A stretch of 64,000 bases of DNA from Rhodocyclaceae bacterium. Lineage in GTDB: Bacteria; Pseudomonadota; Gammaproteobacteria; Burkholderiales; Rhodocyclaceae. The notes under the pieces are model-generated. The model did not search any database. It was not told the origin of the DNA and saw only the letters and a program-made list of their open reading frames with translations. Below, in pieces: positions 26,371 to 35,215 of this stretch. The translations under genes and the position numbers were made by a program. The number at the start of each line of letters is the position of its first letter. The stretch's first letter is position 1. The DNA is taken from positions 62,001 through 126,000 of the forward strand of contig JAHDYG010000005.1 in the NCBI GenBank assembly GCA_023383815.1. Direction: 5' to 3'.

Positions 26371-26391
26371 GAACCGTTTTCATTCGCATTC
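26371..26391. promoter_or_regulatory. Fur-like operator before hemP
   Basis: GAACCGTTTTCATTCGCATTC carries the ATTC-rich half of a Fur box (compare CATTCTCATT). Its last ten bases, ATTCGCATTC, recur exactly in the putative operator at 58771 before the haem-type locus. The match to the full 19-bp consensus is partial. Confidence 0.5.
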
Positions 26392-26400
26392 TTGTACGCA

Positions 26401-26604
26401 ATGACATCGAAGCCTCCCAGCATTCCTGCATCCGCTGCGCCATCCGGCAGGACGGGCACGACAAACGCGATCTCGCCCGCACAAACGCCCTGCCTGTCGA
26501 GCGCGGCCCTGCTCGGGGGGCACAGCAGCATTGCGATCGATCACGAAGGTACGCGTTATGTACTACGCGCAACCCGTACCGGCAAGCTGATTCTCACCAA
26601 GTAG
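26401..26604 (+). CDS. hemP: hemin uptake protein HemP/HmuP
   Basis: 67 aa from ATG 26401 (the track's TTG 26392 would add three residues). The C-terminal half, LLGGHSSIAIDHEGTRYVLRATRTGKLILTK, is the HemP family signature. HemP/HmuP is a small protein needed for haem-receptor expression in Bradyrhizobium and Burkholderia. The N-terminal half is Pro/Ala/Ser-rich. No Shine-Dalgarno is visible, so the start is less certain. It heads an iron cluster with bfd and bfr behind a Fur-like site, although no haem receptor directly follows here. Confidence 0.85.
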   Translation: MTSKPPSIPASAAPSGRTGTTNAISPAQTPCLSSAALLGGHSSIAIDHEGTRYVLRATRTGKLILTK

Positions 26605-26663
26605 GCAGTGACGCCGGCCGCTGGCAAACACTCGCAGCAATCCATTTCTGGGGGCATACTTGA

Positions 26664-26921
26664 ATGTACGTCTGTATCTGTAACGCGATCACCGAACGCC
26701 ACATCGAGGCCGCAGTCGCGAGCGGTGCCACCCGCATGCGTGACTTGCACGATAACCTCGGCGTTGCATCCGAGTGTGGCCGTTGCGCGAGTTGCGCGCA
26801 CCAGTGCCTGAAGTCTGCGCTGGCCACGACGAACGGACGTGCGTGGCGCGACGCTGCCCTGCAGACGCTCTCGGACGCCCTGTCCGGCCCCTTCCCCAAC
26901 GAAATGGAGGCACGAGCATGA
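26664..26921 (+). CDS. bfd: bacterioferritin-associated ferredoxin Bfd
   Basis: 85 aa, slightly longer than the usual 64 because of a C-terminal extension. [18 protein letters not shown] and [11 protein letters not shown] provide the four Cys ligands (CxC near residue 5 and CxxC near 40) of the [2Fe-2S] cluster. Bfd reduces the haem of bacterioferritin to release stored iron. The stop overlaps the bfr ATG, so the two are coupled. Confidence 0.93.
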   Translation: MYVCICNAITERHIEAAVASGATRMRDLHDNLGVASECGRCASCAHQCLKSALATTNGRAWRDAALQTLSDALSGPFPNEMEARA

Positions 26922-27394
26922 AAGGCGACAAGAAGGTCATCCAGTACCTGAACAAGCAACTCACCCTCGAACTGACGGCAATCAACCAGTATTTCCTCCA
27001 CGCCCGCATGTACAAGAACTGGGGTCTGGACAAACTCGGACACCATGAGTACGAGGAATCGATCGAAGAGATGAAACACGCCGACGAACTCATCGAACGC
27101 GTCCTCTTCCTCGAAGGCTTGCCGAACCTCCAGAACCTCGAGAAACTCATGATCGGAGAGGATGTGCCGGAGTGCATGCAGGGTGACCTGAAACTCGAGC
27201 TTGCCGCACGGACCCACCTCGTCGAGGCGGTTACCTACTGTGAGTCCTGTAAGGACTATGTGTCGCGCGAGCTGTTCGAGGAACTGCTCGAAGACACCGA
27301 AGAACACATCGACTATCTCGAAACCCAGCTGGAGCTGATCGGCAAGGTCGGCCTGCCCAACTACCTGCAGTCGCAGATGGGCAGCGCGAGCTGA
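26918..27394 (+). CDS. bfr: bacterioferritin
   Basis: 158 aa with the classical [15 protein letters not shown] start and 24-mer ferritin fold. Ferroxidase ligands are visible: Glu18 in [12 protein letters not shown], Glu51 and His54 in [10 protein letters not shown], and the C-terminal EEHIDYLE pair. Met52, the axial haem ligand that distinguishes Bfr from ferritin, is present. It stores iron and limits Fenton chemistry. Overlaps bfd by 4 nt. The large minus-strand ORF here is a shadow. Confidence 0.95.
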   Translation: MKGDKKVIQYLNKQLTLELTAINQYFLHARMYKNWGLDKLGHHEYEESIEEMKHADELIERVLFLEGLPNLQNLEKLMIGEDVPECMQGDLKLELAARTHLVEAVTYCESCKDYVSRELFEELLEDTEEHIDYLETQLELIGKVGLPNYLQSQMGSAS

Positions 27395-27453
27395 ACGCTG
27401 CCACCGGCCTCCCGTGGCCGGAGCCGCCGTACCGGATCCGGCCACGACCGCGC

Positions 27454-27588
27454 ATGAACATGAACACCGAACTGAGCCGCCCTGCCTCCCGCACGAACCC
27501 CGCGCCGCCTGCGACCGCCTTCGCGACGATCCGCGTCGCGATCTGGCTTGCCTTCACCGCATGGTTCCTGCATCTCATGCTCGAATGA
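27454..27588 (+). CDS. 44-aa single-span membrane peptide between bfr and tonB
   Basis: Too short for the ORF track. ATGAACATGAACACCGAA at 27454 opens a 44-codon frame with a polar N-terminus (SRPASRTNPAPPATA) and one hydrophobic helix (TIRVAIWLAFTAWFLHLMLE). The stop lies 77 bp before tonB. Its size and position suggest an accessory peptide of the TonB operon, but no family was recognised and no strong RBS is seen. Confidence 0.4.
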   Translation: MNMNTELSRPASRTNPAPPATAFATIRVAIWLAFTAWFLHLMLE

Positions 27589-27664
27589 AACACGCTGCAC
27601 CGGATCCGCTCCGTCGCACCAGGACGGCCGCGTCGGCTCTCCAGAAGGCAGAGGACGTCGCCGG

Positions 27665-28567
27665 ATGAACCCGGTCTCGTCGCTCGCGCTTGCGTCCGAT
27701 CGCAGCTTCGCCCCGCCCCAGGGTCGGCCGCTGACCTTCGTCGCGCCCGCCCTGACCGTGCCGGCGTGCGCGCCCGCTGCGCTTGCGGCGACGACGGGAA
27801 GGCGGGAGCGACACCTTCTGCTCGTCTTCGTCGCCTGCGCGCATCTCGCCGGAGCCGTGGGCCTCGCGCGCGTTCAGCGCGACGACCGCGCGCCTGAAAT
27901 CCCGCCGATGATGGTATCTCTGATCGAGCTTGCCCCGGTCGCAGCCGAACCCTCACCACAGCCCCAGATCCCCGCCCCGACACCGGAGCCGGTCATCACC
28001 CCGCCCCCGCCGGTACCGCCCCCGCCCGAACCTGTTGCGTTGCCGCCCGAGCCGGTTGTCGTACCGCCACCGCCGAAGCCAGCCCCCAAGCCGGCGCCCA
28101 AACCCAGACCGGCTCCCAGAAAGGTAGATATCGCACCAACCCAGCTCAGCGAGGCGCCGACGGCGATCCGCAGCGAAGACATCACTCCGCAGGCGCCCGC
28201 AGCGCCGGCCACGCCCGCAGCAAGCGCGCCGCCCGTTCAAGCGATCGCCGCTGCACCGGCACGCGCGCAACCCGGTCCGGTCATCAGCGCCCGCTTCGAC
28301 GCCGCGTATCTGAACAATCCGAAACCGTCCTACCCACCGCTTTCGCGACGGATGAACGAGCAGGGCAAGGTCCAGCTGCGGGTACGGGTCGGCGCCGATG
28401 GCTACCCGCAGGACATCGAACTGCACGAGACCTCCGGTTCGCCCCGTCTGGACAAGGCGGCCGAAGCGGCCGTCGCGCGCTGGCGCTTCATCGCCGCGCA
28501 GCAGGACGGGCGCAACATCGAATCCTGGGTCATCGTGCCCATCGTCTTTGAACTTCAGGGATCCTGA
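27665..28567 (+). CDS. tonB: energy transducer TonB
   Basis: 300 aa from ATG 27665. One membrane helix near residues 47-66 (HLLLVFVACAHLAGAVGLA), then a periplasm-spanning Pro-rich segment (PEPVITPPPPVPPPPEPVALPPEP...PKPAPKPAPKPRPAP) and a C-terminal TonB domain with PKPSYPPLSRRMNEQGKVQLRVRVGADGYPQDIELHETSGSPRLDKAA. It transmits proton-motive energy from ExbBD to outer-membrane receptors. exbB and exbD follow directly. The likely clients include the two receptors at 50-58 kb. Confidence 0.95.
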   Translation: MNPVSSLALASDRSFAPPQGRPLTFVAPALTVPACAPAALAATTGRRERHLLLVFVACAHLAGAVGLARVQRDDRAPEIPPMMVSLIELAPVAAEPSPQPQIPAPTPEPVITPPPPVPPPPEPVALPPEPVVVPPPPKPAPKPAPKPRPAPRKVDIAPTQLSEAPTAIRSEDITPQAPAAPATPAASAPPVQAIAAAPARAQPGPVISARFDAAYLNNPKPSYPPLSRRMNEQGKVQLRVRVGADGYPQDIELHETSGSPRLDKAAEAAVARWRFIAAQQDGRNIESWVIVPIVFELQGS

Positions 28568-28569
28568 TC

Positions 28570-29355
28570 ATGCACACTGCCGAAGCCTTCGGACTGGCCC
28601 ATCTGTGGGCGCAATCCGACCTCGTCATCAAGTTCGTCGCCTTCATTCTCGTCGTGATGTCGGTCGCCAGCTGGTACCTGATCCTCGTACGCAGCCTGCG
28701 CCAGTGGCGCGCTCGCTGTCACGCGGATGCCGTCGAATCGTTCTGGAACGCAGCGGGGCTCGATGAAGGGCTCGCCCGCCTCTCGCGCGAAGCGCCCCAG
28801 TCGCCGTTCGAGGCGCTCGCCCGCCAGGGCGTCGCAGCTGCCGAGCATGTACAGCGCCATCACCACGGCGAAACGCTCGGCGGCAAACTCGATGCCGACG
28901 AGTTCGTCACGCGCGCGCTGCGCAAGTCGATCGCGCTCTCCACGGCCCAGCTCGAATCCGGGCTCACGGTGCTCGCCTCGATTGGCTCCACGGCCCCGTT
29001 CGTCGGCCTCTTCGGGACCGTATGGGGCATCTACGGGGCCCTGATCGGCATCAGCGCCTCGGGCACGGCGACGATCGACGCGGTCGCCGGTCCGGTCGGC
29101 GAAGCGCTCATCATGACGGCGTTCGGCCTCTTCGTCGCAATCCCCGCAGTGCTCGCATTCAATGCCTTCACCCGGGCAAACCGGATCGAGCTGTCGGAGC
29201 TGGACGCATTCGCCCATGACCTGCACGCCTGGTTCACGACCGGAACGCGACTGGCAAGCACACCGAGCGGGGCATCCGGCGCCGCGCAGAATGCGCCGTC
29301 CCACGGGATGGAGGTGGCACACAGGCTTGCTCCCGGCGGCCCGGGAGTTGCGTGA
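28570..29355 (+). CDS. exbB: ExbB proton-channel protein
   Basis: 261 aa of the MotA/TolQ/ExbB family with three membrane segments: the first near residues 15-40 (SDLVIKFVAFILVVMSVASWYLIL), then LTVLASIGSTAPFVGLFGTVWGIYGALIGI and AVAGPVGEALIMTAFGLFVAIPAVLAFNAF. GSTAPFVGLFGTVWGI is the conserved family block. The C-terminal tail is extended and low complexity. It starts 2 bp after tonB, and its TGA overlaps the exbD ATG. Confidence 0.94.
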   Translation: MHTAEAFGLAHLWAQSDLVIKFVAFILVVMSVASWYLILVRSLRQWRARCHADAVESFWNAAGLDEGLARLSREAPQSPFEALARQGVAAAEHVQRHHHGETLGGKLDADEFVTRALRKSIALSTAQLESGLTVLASIGSTAPFVGLFGTVWGIYGALIGISASGTATIDAVAGPVGEALIMTAFGLFVAIPAVLAFNAFTRANRIELSELDAFAHDLHAWFTTGTRLASTPSGASGAAQNAPSHGMEVAHRLAPGGPGVA

Positions 29356-29768
29356 TGGCCTTCGGAGGATTCAACCAGGAGGGACGATCGGCACCGATGA
29401 GCGAGATCAACATGGTGCCGCTCATCGACGTGATGCTGGTGCTCCTGATCGTCTTCATGATCACCGCGCCGCTGCTCACGCATGCGGTCAAGATCGATCT
29501 GCCGAGCGCGGCGAGCCACGCCACAAGCGAAACGCCCGAAACCGTGACGCTCTCGATCGATGGCGACGGTGCGATGTACTGGAACGATGCGCCGATCGGC
29601 CAGGAGGATCTGGAAGCACGGCTGGCCAGTGCCGCCGCGCAAAGCAGCCAGCCTGAACTGCACCTGCGGGCCGACCGCGCGACGCGCTACGAAGTGCTGG
29701 CTTCGATCATGTCGGCCGCACGCCGGGCCGGGATCCAGAAAATGGGATTCGTCACCCAGCCGGACTGA
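29355..29768 (+). CDS. exbD: ExbD proton-channel protein
   Basis: 137 aa from ATG 29355 (the track begins at GTG 29352). Short cytosolic N-terminus, one membrane helix MSEINMVPLIDVMLVLLIVFMITAPLL with the proton-carrying Asp in PLIDVML, and a periplasmic domain of about 90 residues. It works with ExbB to energise TonB. Translationally coupled to exbB (TGATG). Confidence 0.94.
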   Translation: MAFGGFNQEGRSAPMSEINMVPLIDVMLVLLIVFMITAPLLTHAVKIDLPSAASHATSETPETVTLSIDGDGAMYWNDAPIGQEDLEARLASAAAQSSQPELHLRADRATRYEVLASIMSAARRAGIQKMGFVTQPD

Positions 29769-29789
29769 AATCCCACGACCGGGTTGCAA

Positions 29790-29836
29790 GGCGCCCTGCG
29801 AACGGCTCCGCCTCCTCGGCCGTTTCGCGGGGCGCC
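29790..29836. terminator. hairpin between convergent exbD and the Irr/Fur-type gene
   Basis: GGCGCCCTGCGAACGGC and GCCGTTTCGCGGGGCGCC pair as an imperfect stem of about 16 bp around CCTCCT. It lies between two convergent stops, followed by CCCTCTTG rather than a T-run, so it may be a bidirectional terminator. Confidence 0.5.
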
Positions 29837-29856
29837 CCCTCTTGCCGTCCTGCGGG

Positions 29857-30273
29857 TCAGGCGGCCTTGCTGCGCACCCGGACGATGACGTCGACTTCCT
29901 CCAGTTCCATGCCCGGGGGCAGGACCGGCTGTCCGACGACCTTCAGGTCGTCTTCCGGCAGGTCGCACAGCATGCCCGTAGTGACGTCATAGATGTGATA
30001 GTGCGGATGCGTACTGGAATCGTAGAACACCCGCTCGGGATCCACGATCAGTTCGCGGATCAGCTTCTTTTCCTTGAACACCTTGAGCGTGTTGTATACC
30101 GTCGCGCGCGAGGTTTCGGGGGTGGTCTCGCGCACCCGCGCGAGCACCTGATCCGCGGACAGGTGCACCGGTTCGGAGAGCAGGACCCGACCGATCTCCA
30201 GCCGCTGGAAAGTGACGGGGATTCCTGCACGGCGCAAGGTATCGGCGATGTTTCTGAACTGATTCATTTCCAT
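29857..30273 (-). CDS. Fur-family regulator (Irr-like)
   Basis: 138 aa from ATG 30273 (MEMNQFRNIADTLRRAGIPVTFQRLEIGRVLL), with AGGAGAG upstream. The N-terminal winged helix carries HLSADQVLARVRETTPETSRATVYNTLKVF. The dimerisation domain has HPHYHIYDVTTGMLCDLPEDD. The two CxxC zinc motifs of Fur/PerR are missing; this and the His-rich HPHYHIYD segment resemble Irr-type regulators, which respond to haem or iron status. Convergent with exbD and close to iron-storage genes, so a role in iron/haem control is inferred. Confidence 0.82.
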   Translation of the reverse strand: MEMNQFRNIADTLRRAGIPVTFQRLEIGRVLLSEPVHLSADQVLARVRETTPETSRATVYNTLKVFKEKKLIRELIVDPERVFYDSSTHPHYHIYDVTTGMLCDLPEDDLKVVGQPVLPPGMELEEVDVIVRVRSKAA

Positions 30274-30398
30274 TGGATGTCTCTCCTGTGACTGCGCGCG
30301 CCGCGTACGATCGCACGTCGTTGTATCCGGTGGCTGTGCTGGATTTTCCGGCCGGACTCTTCTGGCCCCAGTCCAGAAGATGGACGGATTACAACACA

Positions 30399-30414
30399 AC
30401 TTGCAGGTGCAAGT
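30399..30414. promoter_or_regulatory. perfect palindrome ACTTGCA-GG-TGCAAGT
   Basis: A 7-bp perfect inverted repeat with a 2-bp spacer lies in the 327-bp divergent region between the Irr-like gene (start 30273) and macA (start 30601). The regulator is unknown. It is immediately next to the FNR-like site. Confidence 0.45.
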
Positions 30415-30415
30415 C

Positions 30416-30429
30416 TTGATCCAGATCAC
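30416..30429. promoter_or_regulatory. FNR/ANR-like box
   Basis: TTGATCCAGATCAC differs from the FNR consensus TTGAT-N4-ATCAA only at the last base. Located in the same divergent region, about 145 bp before the Irr-like gene and 170 bp before macA, so direction of action is unclear. Nothing else was recognised in 30274-30600. Confidence 0.45.
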
Positions 30430-30600
30430 AAGTTCGGCGGGCAGTCGCGCACCCTCGGCAGGACGAACCGGCCATGCCGATCGTGCGACCGGAACGGCAC
30501 GGCTCGAACAGTGCGATACAAACAACCCGTCGCATTGCCCGTATGCTTACATCCGACGAGCCCACACGCGGACGACCTTTCTCCTGACTCCCTGCGGAAC

Positions 30601-31818
30601 ATGAATCAGACCTCACCCACGCGGTTCGGCTTCGGCCGCCTGAGTTTCGCTCTCATCGTGATCGCACTCGCTGGCGCCGGAGCCTGGCAGGCCTGGACGA
30701 CTTGGCTGCGCCCGCCTTCGGCTGCCGCAGCATTCGAGACCACTGCCGTCGTTCGTGGCGACATCGAGCAGGTCGTCACGGCAACCGGGACGCTTCAGCC
30801 GCGTGACTACGTTGACGTCGGCGCACAGGTTTCGGGACAGCTGAGGAAGATCCACGTCGAAGTCGGCTCATCGGTCAAGGCCGGCGACCTGCTGATCGAG
30901 ATCGACCCGACCGTGCTGCAAAGCCGGGTCGATGCGACCCGTGCCCAGCTTCGCTTTCAGCGCGCGCAACTGCTCGAACGCCAGTCGACGCTCGAACTGG
31001 CGCGCCTGCAGCACCAGCGCCAGCGCGCGTTGATGGGCGACGGCGCGACCAGCGAGGAAGCCCTGCAGGACGCCGAAGCGGCGCTGCGCTCCGCGACGGC
31101 CCAGATCGAGGCGTTGCAGGCGCAGATCGAACAGACCTCGTCCAACCTGCGTGCAGATGAGGCGAACCTCAACTACGCGCGCATCTATGCCCCGATTTCG
31201 GGCACCGTGGTTTCGATCAGCGCCCGCTTGGGACAGACGATCAACGCCACCCAGCAGGCACCGGTCTTGCTGCGCATCGCCGACCTGGCAACGATGACCG
31301 TGCAGACTCAGGTTTCCGAGGCCGACGTCGGCCGCCTGCGTCTGGGCATGCCGGCCTACTTCACCCGCCTCGGCAGCCGCGAGCAGCGCTGGCATGGCGC
31401 ACTGCGAAAGATCGAACCGACACCGACCGTGGTCAACAACGTCGTGCTCTACAACGCACTGTTCGATGTGCCGAATGCCGATCTCGCACTGCTGCCGCAG
31501 ATGACCGCACAGGTGTTCTTCGTCGTCGCGTCCGCCGAAGACGCCCTGCTGATCCCCGCCTCGGCACTCACGGCCGGACAGGGTGAGGCGGGCCTCACGC
31601 CGCCGCGCCGCCGCGCCGCACCGGCCGCACGCGACGCTGGCGCACCCGGGCCCACGGTTCTGGTGCTGCGTGCGGGAGGCGACACCGAAACGCGCCGGAT
31701 CGAAACCGGTGTCTCGAACCGCATCCAGGTCCAGGTCCTGAGTGGCCTGGCTGAGGGCGAGCACGTCGTGTCGGGCACCCCCGGGCCCACCGGCACACGG
31801 GGCGCCACGGCGCGATGA
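30601..31818 (+). CDS. macA: MacA-like periplasmic adaptor subunit
   Basis: 405 aa from ATG 30601. N-terminal membrane anchor ([17 protein letters not shown]), then the MacA/HlyD layout: a lipoyl half ([54 protein letters not shown]), a long alpha-hairpin ([48 protein letters not shown]), the second lipoyl half ([12 protein letters not shown]) and a beta-barrel. It links the MacB-type ATPase/permease to an outer-membrane channel. Overlaps macB by 4 nt. Confidence 0.9.
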   Translation: MNQTSPTRFGFGRLSFALIVIALAGAGAWQAWTTWLRPPSAAAAFETTAVVRGDIEQVVTATGTLQPRDYVDVGAQVSGQLRKIHVEVGSSVKAGDLLIEIDPTVLQSRVDATRAQLRFQRAQLLERQSTLELARLQHQRQRALMGDGATSEEALQDAEAALRSATAQIEALQAQIEQTSSNLRADEANLNYARIYAPISGTVVSISARLGQTINATQQAPVLLRIADLATMTVQTQVSEADVGRLRLGMPAYFTRLGSREQRWHGALRKIEPTPTVVNNVVLYNALFDVPNADLALLPQMTAQVFFVVASAEDALLIPASALTAGQGEAGLTPPRRRAAPAARDAGAPGPTVLVLRAGGDTETRRIETGVSNRIQVQVLSGLAEGEHVVSGTPGPTGTRGATAR

Positions 31819-33788
31819 AGCACGAAGCCGAGGCGCTCGGCCGCCTGAGCGGACACGCGCGACCGACCCCGCTGATCGAACTGCGCGGCGTCGGCCGCAG
31901 CTTCCTCACCGGCGGCCAGTCGCTCGAAGTGCTGAAGGACATCGACCTCACGATCCTGCCGGGCGAATTCGTTGCGATCGTCGGCACTTCAGGCTCGGGC
32001 AAGTCCACATTGATGAACCTCCTGGGCTGCCTCGACCGTCCCAGCCGCGGCGAATACCGCTTTCAGGGCGAGGATGTCTCCACGCTCGACAGCGACGGAC
32101 TCGCGCGGCTTCGGCGCGAGACCTTCGGCTTCATCTTCCAGAGCTACCACCTGATCGGGTCCGCGACGGCGCGCGAGAACGTCGAAGTGCCGGCAGTCTA
32201 TTCGGGCATGGCACCACGCGCCCGGCGGACCCGCGCAACCGAACTGCTCGGCACGCTCGGTTTGGGCGACCGCCTCGACCACCTGCCTTCCCAGCTTTCC
32301 GGGGGGCAGCAACAACGCGTCTCGATCGCCCGCGCGCTGATGAACGGCGGCCGCGTCATCCTTGCCGACGAGCCGACCGGCGCGCTCGACAGCCGCACCG
32401 GCGAGGAGGTCATGGCGCTGCTCGAGCGACTGTCCGCCGAGGGACACACGATCATCCTCATCACACACGAACGCGAGGTCGCCCAGCGCGCAAAGCGCAT
32501 CATCGAGATCCGCGACGGACGCATCCTCTCCGACCCCGGACCGCTCGTCGTGCGTCCGCACGCGAGCGCGAGTGCGCCGCGCATCGAGCATCCGTCGCAC
32601 GTGGCCGATCTCGTCGAGGCGACGCGCACCGCATTGCGGGCGCTGCGTGCCAACCTGTTCCGCTCGGTGCTGACGCTGCTGGGCATCGTCATCGGTGTCG
32701 CCGCAGTCATCGCCATGCTTGCGATCGGCGACGGGGCGCGCCAGTCGGTCATCGACCGCATCAGCTCGATGGGCTCGAACCTGCTCATCATCCGCCCCGG
32801 ATCGCCGAACCTGCGCGGCCGCGACGTCACGGCAACCCTGGTCGCCGAGGACGTCGAAGCGATTCGTGCGGTCCCGAACGTGCTCGCTGCGATCCCCGAG
32901 CAGGCCACAACGGCCACGGTGCGCTACGCCGGCGCAGATCACCGCACTTCGGTCACCGCGACTTCATCCGATTTTCCGATCGTGCGCCGATGGCAGGTCG
33001 CTCGCGGCACTTTCTTCACGCCCGAGGACGAGCGCGACCACGCCACGGTCGCAGTGCTCGGCCAGACTGCGGCCGAGGCCCTGTTCGGACGGCGCGAACC
33101 GCTCGGGGAGTACATCCTCGTGAACAACGTCGTGTTCCAGGTCATCGGCATCCTGCATCCGCTCGGCGCAACCCCCTGGGGCCAGGATCAGGACGACGTG
33201 CTGTATGTCCCGTTCACGACCGGCAGCCTGCGCCTCACGGGCCAGCGCCACCTGCGCAGCGCGACCGTCGCGGTCGCCGAGGTCGCGCACATCGACCGCA
33301 CCCAGACCGACATCGAAACCCTGCTCATCGCACGCCACGGCCTCGAGGATTTCCGCATCCGCAACATGGCCGCAATCATCGAGACCGCCTCCGAGACGCA
33401 ACGCACGATGACGCTGCTGCTGGGCATCGTCGGCGTGATCTCGCTCGTGGTCGGCGGCATCGGCGTGATGAACATCATGCTCGTCTCGGTCACCGAGCGC
33501 ACCCGCGAGATCGGCATCCGCATGGCGACCGGGGCGCGCACGCGCAACATCCTGCAGCAATTCCTGATCGAGGCGCTCGTCGTCACCGCACTCGGGGGCG
33601 CGATCGGCGTCGCGTTCGGACTCGGCACGACCGCAGCGGTCGCAGCCTTCGGCACGCCAGTCGTGTACGCGCTGTTCCCGGTCGTGCTCGCCTTCGGCTG
33701 TGCGTTCGCGATCGGTTTGATCTTCGGTTACCTGCCGGCGCGCAAGGCGGCCCGCCTCGACCCGGTCGTCGCGCTGGCTTCGGAGTGA
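31815..33788 (+). CDS. macB: MacB-like ABC transporter ATPase/permease
   Basis: 657-aa fusion. The N-terminal ATPase has Walker [10 protein letters not shown], signature [15 protein letters not shown] and Walker [13 protein letters not shown]. The C-terminal permease has one membrane helix at about residue 285 ([22 protein letters not shown]), a large periplasmic domain, and three C-terminal helices including [41 protein letters not shown], the FtsX/MacB hallmark. It exports macrolides, lipopeptides, siderophores or protoporphyrin in characterised systems. The substrate here is unknown. Confidence 0.93.
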   Translation: MKHEAEALGRLSGHARPTPLIELRGVGRSFLTGGQSLEVLKDIDLTILPGEFVAIVGTSGSGKSTLMNLLGCLDRPSRGEYRFQGEDVSTLDSDGLARLRRETFGFIFQSYHLIGSATARENVEVPAVYSGMAPRARRTRATELLGTLGLGDRLDHLPSQLSGGQQQRVSIARALMNGGRVILADEPTGALDSRTGEEVMALLERLSAEGHTIILITHEREVAQRAKRIIEIRDGRILSDPGPLVVRPHASASAPRIEHPSHVADLVEATRTALRALRANLFRSVLTLLGIVIGVAAVIAMLAIGDGARQSVIDRISSMGSNLLIIRPGSPNLRGRDVTATLVAEDVEAIRAVPNVLAAIPEQATTATVRYAGADHRTSVTATSSDFPIVRRWQVARGTFFTPEDERDHATVAVLGQTAAEALFGRREPLGEYILVNNVVFQVIGILHPLGATPWGQDQDDVLYVPFTTGSLRLTGQRHLRSATVAVAEVAHIDRTQTDIETLLIARHGLEDFRIRNMAAIIETASETQRTMTLLLGIVGVISLVVGGIGVMNIMLVSVTERTREIGIRMATGARTRNILQQFLIEALVVTALGGAIGVAFGLGTTAAVAAFGTPVVYALFPVVLAFGCAFAIGLIFGYLPARKAARLDPVVALASE

Positions 33789-33790
33789 GC

Positions 33791-35215
33791 ATGAGGAAGC
33801 CCGCCCCCCGTTCTGGCCCACGCGGCGCCATTGTCCTGGCCGCCTTTGCCCTCGCGGGTTGCACCCCCGCACTCGTCGCGCCGGGTCCTGGCGTTGCCGC
33901 ACCCGCCGCGTGGGACGAGGCCGATCCGCATGCTCCCACCGCACGTGCGCCGCACGACGGATGGTGGCAGCACTTCCGCTCGCGTGAACTGGAGTCGCTC
34001 ATCTCCGAGGCGCTGGCCGGAAACCCGGACCTCGCGGCCGCCACCGAAAGGGTCGTACAGGCCGAGATCGCGCTGCGCAGCGCTGGAGCGACGCTGTTTC
34101 CCGCCGTCAACCTCGAAGCCGCAACAGGTCTGCAAACGACCGATTCCGGATCCGCCTCGGGCACGACCCGCAGTTCCAGTCTCGGGGTGGCAATGGGCTA
34201 CGAGATCGACCTCTGGGGCAGCAAGTCCCTGCAGCGAGACGGCGCCCGTGCACAACTCGCAGCCACACGCCACGATCACGATGCCGCCCGCCTCTCCCTG
34301 CGCGCCGGGGTGGCCAGCGCCTACCTGCACCTGCTCGCACAGCGCGAACGCCTGGCCATCGCCGAGGGCAATCTGGCCATCGCGGAGCGCCTGTTCGCTC
34401 TCGTCGAGGCCCGCCACCGTCACGGTGCAGCCTCCGCACTGGACGTCAGCCGCCAGCGCTCGACCGTGCTCGCCCAGCGCGACGCGATCCTTCCGCTGCG
34501 TGTCCAGGAACGGCAGATGCTGCGTGCGCTCGCCTTGCTGCTCGGTCGGGTTCCGCAAGGTTTCGAGATCACGGGCGTCGGGCTCCTCGCCCTCTCGGTA
34601 CCGGACCCTGCGGTACCGCTACCCGGAGAACTGCTCGCCCGCCGACCCGATCTCGCGGCCACGGAGGCCCGCCTGGTCGCGGCCGATGCCAACATCGCAA
34701 TCGCCCGCGCTGCGCTGTTTCCGCTCAAGCTGTCGCTCTCGCTCGCATCCACTGCCGACAGCAGCGCGCTCGCCCTCACGGGCCTCGGCAGCCCGACCAG
34801 CACCGCATCGATCACGCTGTCGCTGCTGCAGGCCGTCTTCGATGGGGGCCGCCTGCGCGCCCAGGTCGAGACAACCGAATCGCAGCGGCGCGAGTTGCTG
34901 GAGAACTATCGCGCGAGAACGCTTGCCGCGCTCAAGGAGGTCGAGGACGCCCTTGCGGCCGCCGCGCGCACCCGGCACCAGGAAGCCACCCAACACGAGA
35001 TCCGAGCCGAGGCCGAGCGCGCACTGCGCTTGTCCGAACTACGCTACCGCTCCGGCAGCGACCGGCTCGACACCCTCCTCGATGCCCAGCGCAGCCTGTT
35101 CTCGGCGCAGGACCAGCTCGTGCAGCAGCGCCTGGCGCGCCTGAGCGCTGCGATCGATCTGTACAAGGCCCTCGGCGGCGGCTGGTCCAGCCCGCCCGGC
35201 GATTCCGCACCATGA
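33791..35215 (+). CDS. outer-membrane efflux lipoprotein (NodT/OprM family)
   Basis: 474 aa from ATG 33791. Signal peptide with lipobox FALAGC. TolC-like repeats: WWQHFRSRELESLISEALAGNPDLAAATERVVQAEIALRSAGATLFPAVNLEAATG in the first half and ELLARRPDLAATEARLVAADANIAIARAALFP in the second, a NodT-family signature. It forms the trimeric outer-membrane duct of the tripartite exporter. The gene overlaps the following permease by 4 nt. The 1157-aa track ORF extends spuriously through macB in another frame. Confidence 0.92.
   Translation: MRKPAPRSGPRGAIVLAAFALAGCTPALVAPGPGVAAPAAWDEADPHAPTARAPHDGWWQHFRSRELESLISEALAGNPDLAAATERVVQAEIALRSAGATLFPAVNLEAATGLQTTDSGSASGTTRSSSLGVAMGYEIDLWGSKSLQRDGARAQLAATRHDHDAARLSLRAGVASAYLHLLAQRERLAIAEGNLAIAERLFALVEARHRHGAASALDVSRQRSTVLAQRDAILPLRVQERQMLRALALLLGRVPQGFEITGVGLLALSVPDPAVPLPGELLARRPDLAATEARLVAADANIAIARAALFPLKLSLSLASTADSSALALTGLGSPTSTASITLSLLQAVFDGGRLRAQVETTESQRRELLENYRARTLAALKEVEDALAAAARTRHQEATQHEIRAEAERALRLSELRYRSGSDRLDTLLDAQRSLFSAQDQLVQQRLARLSAAIDLYKALGGGWSSPPGDSAP

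Noticed and set aside
31742-33790. N-terminal part of the 1157-aa ORF before the efflux lipoprotein
   Set aside because: It is the out-of-frame shadow of macB; the real start is ATG 33791 with a lipobox signal peptide.
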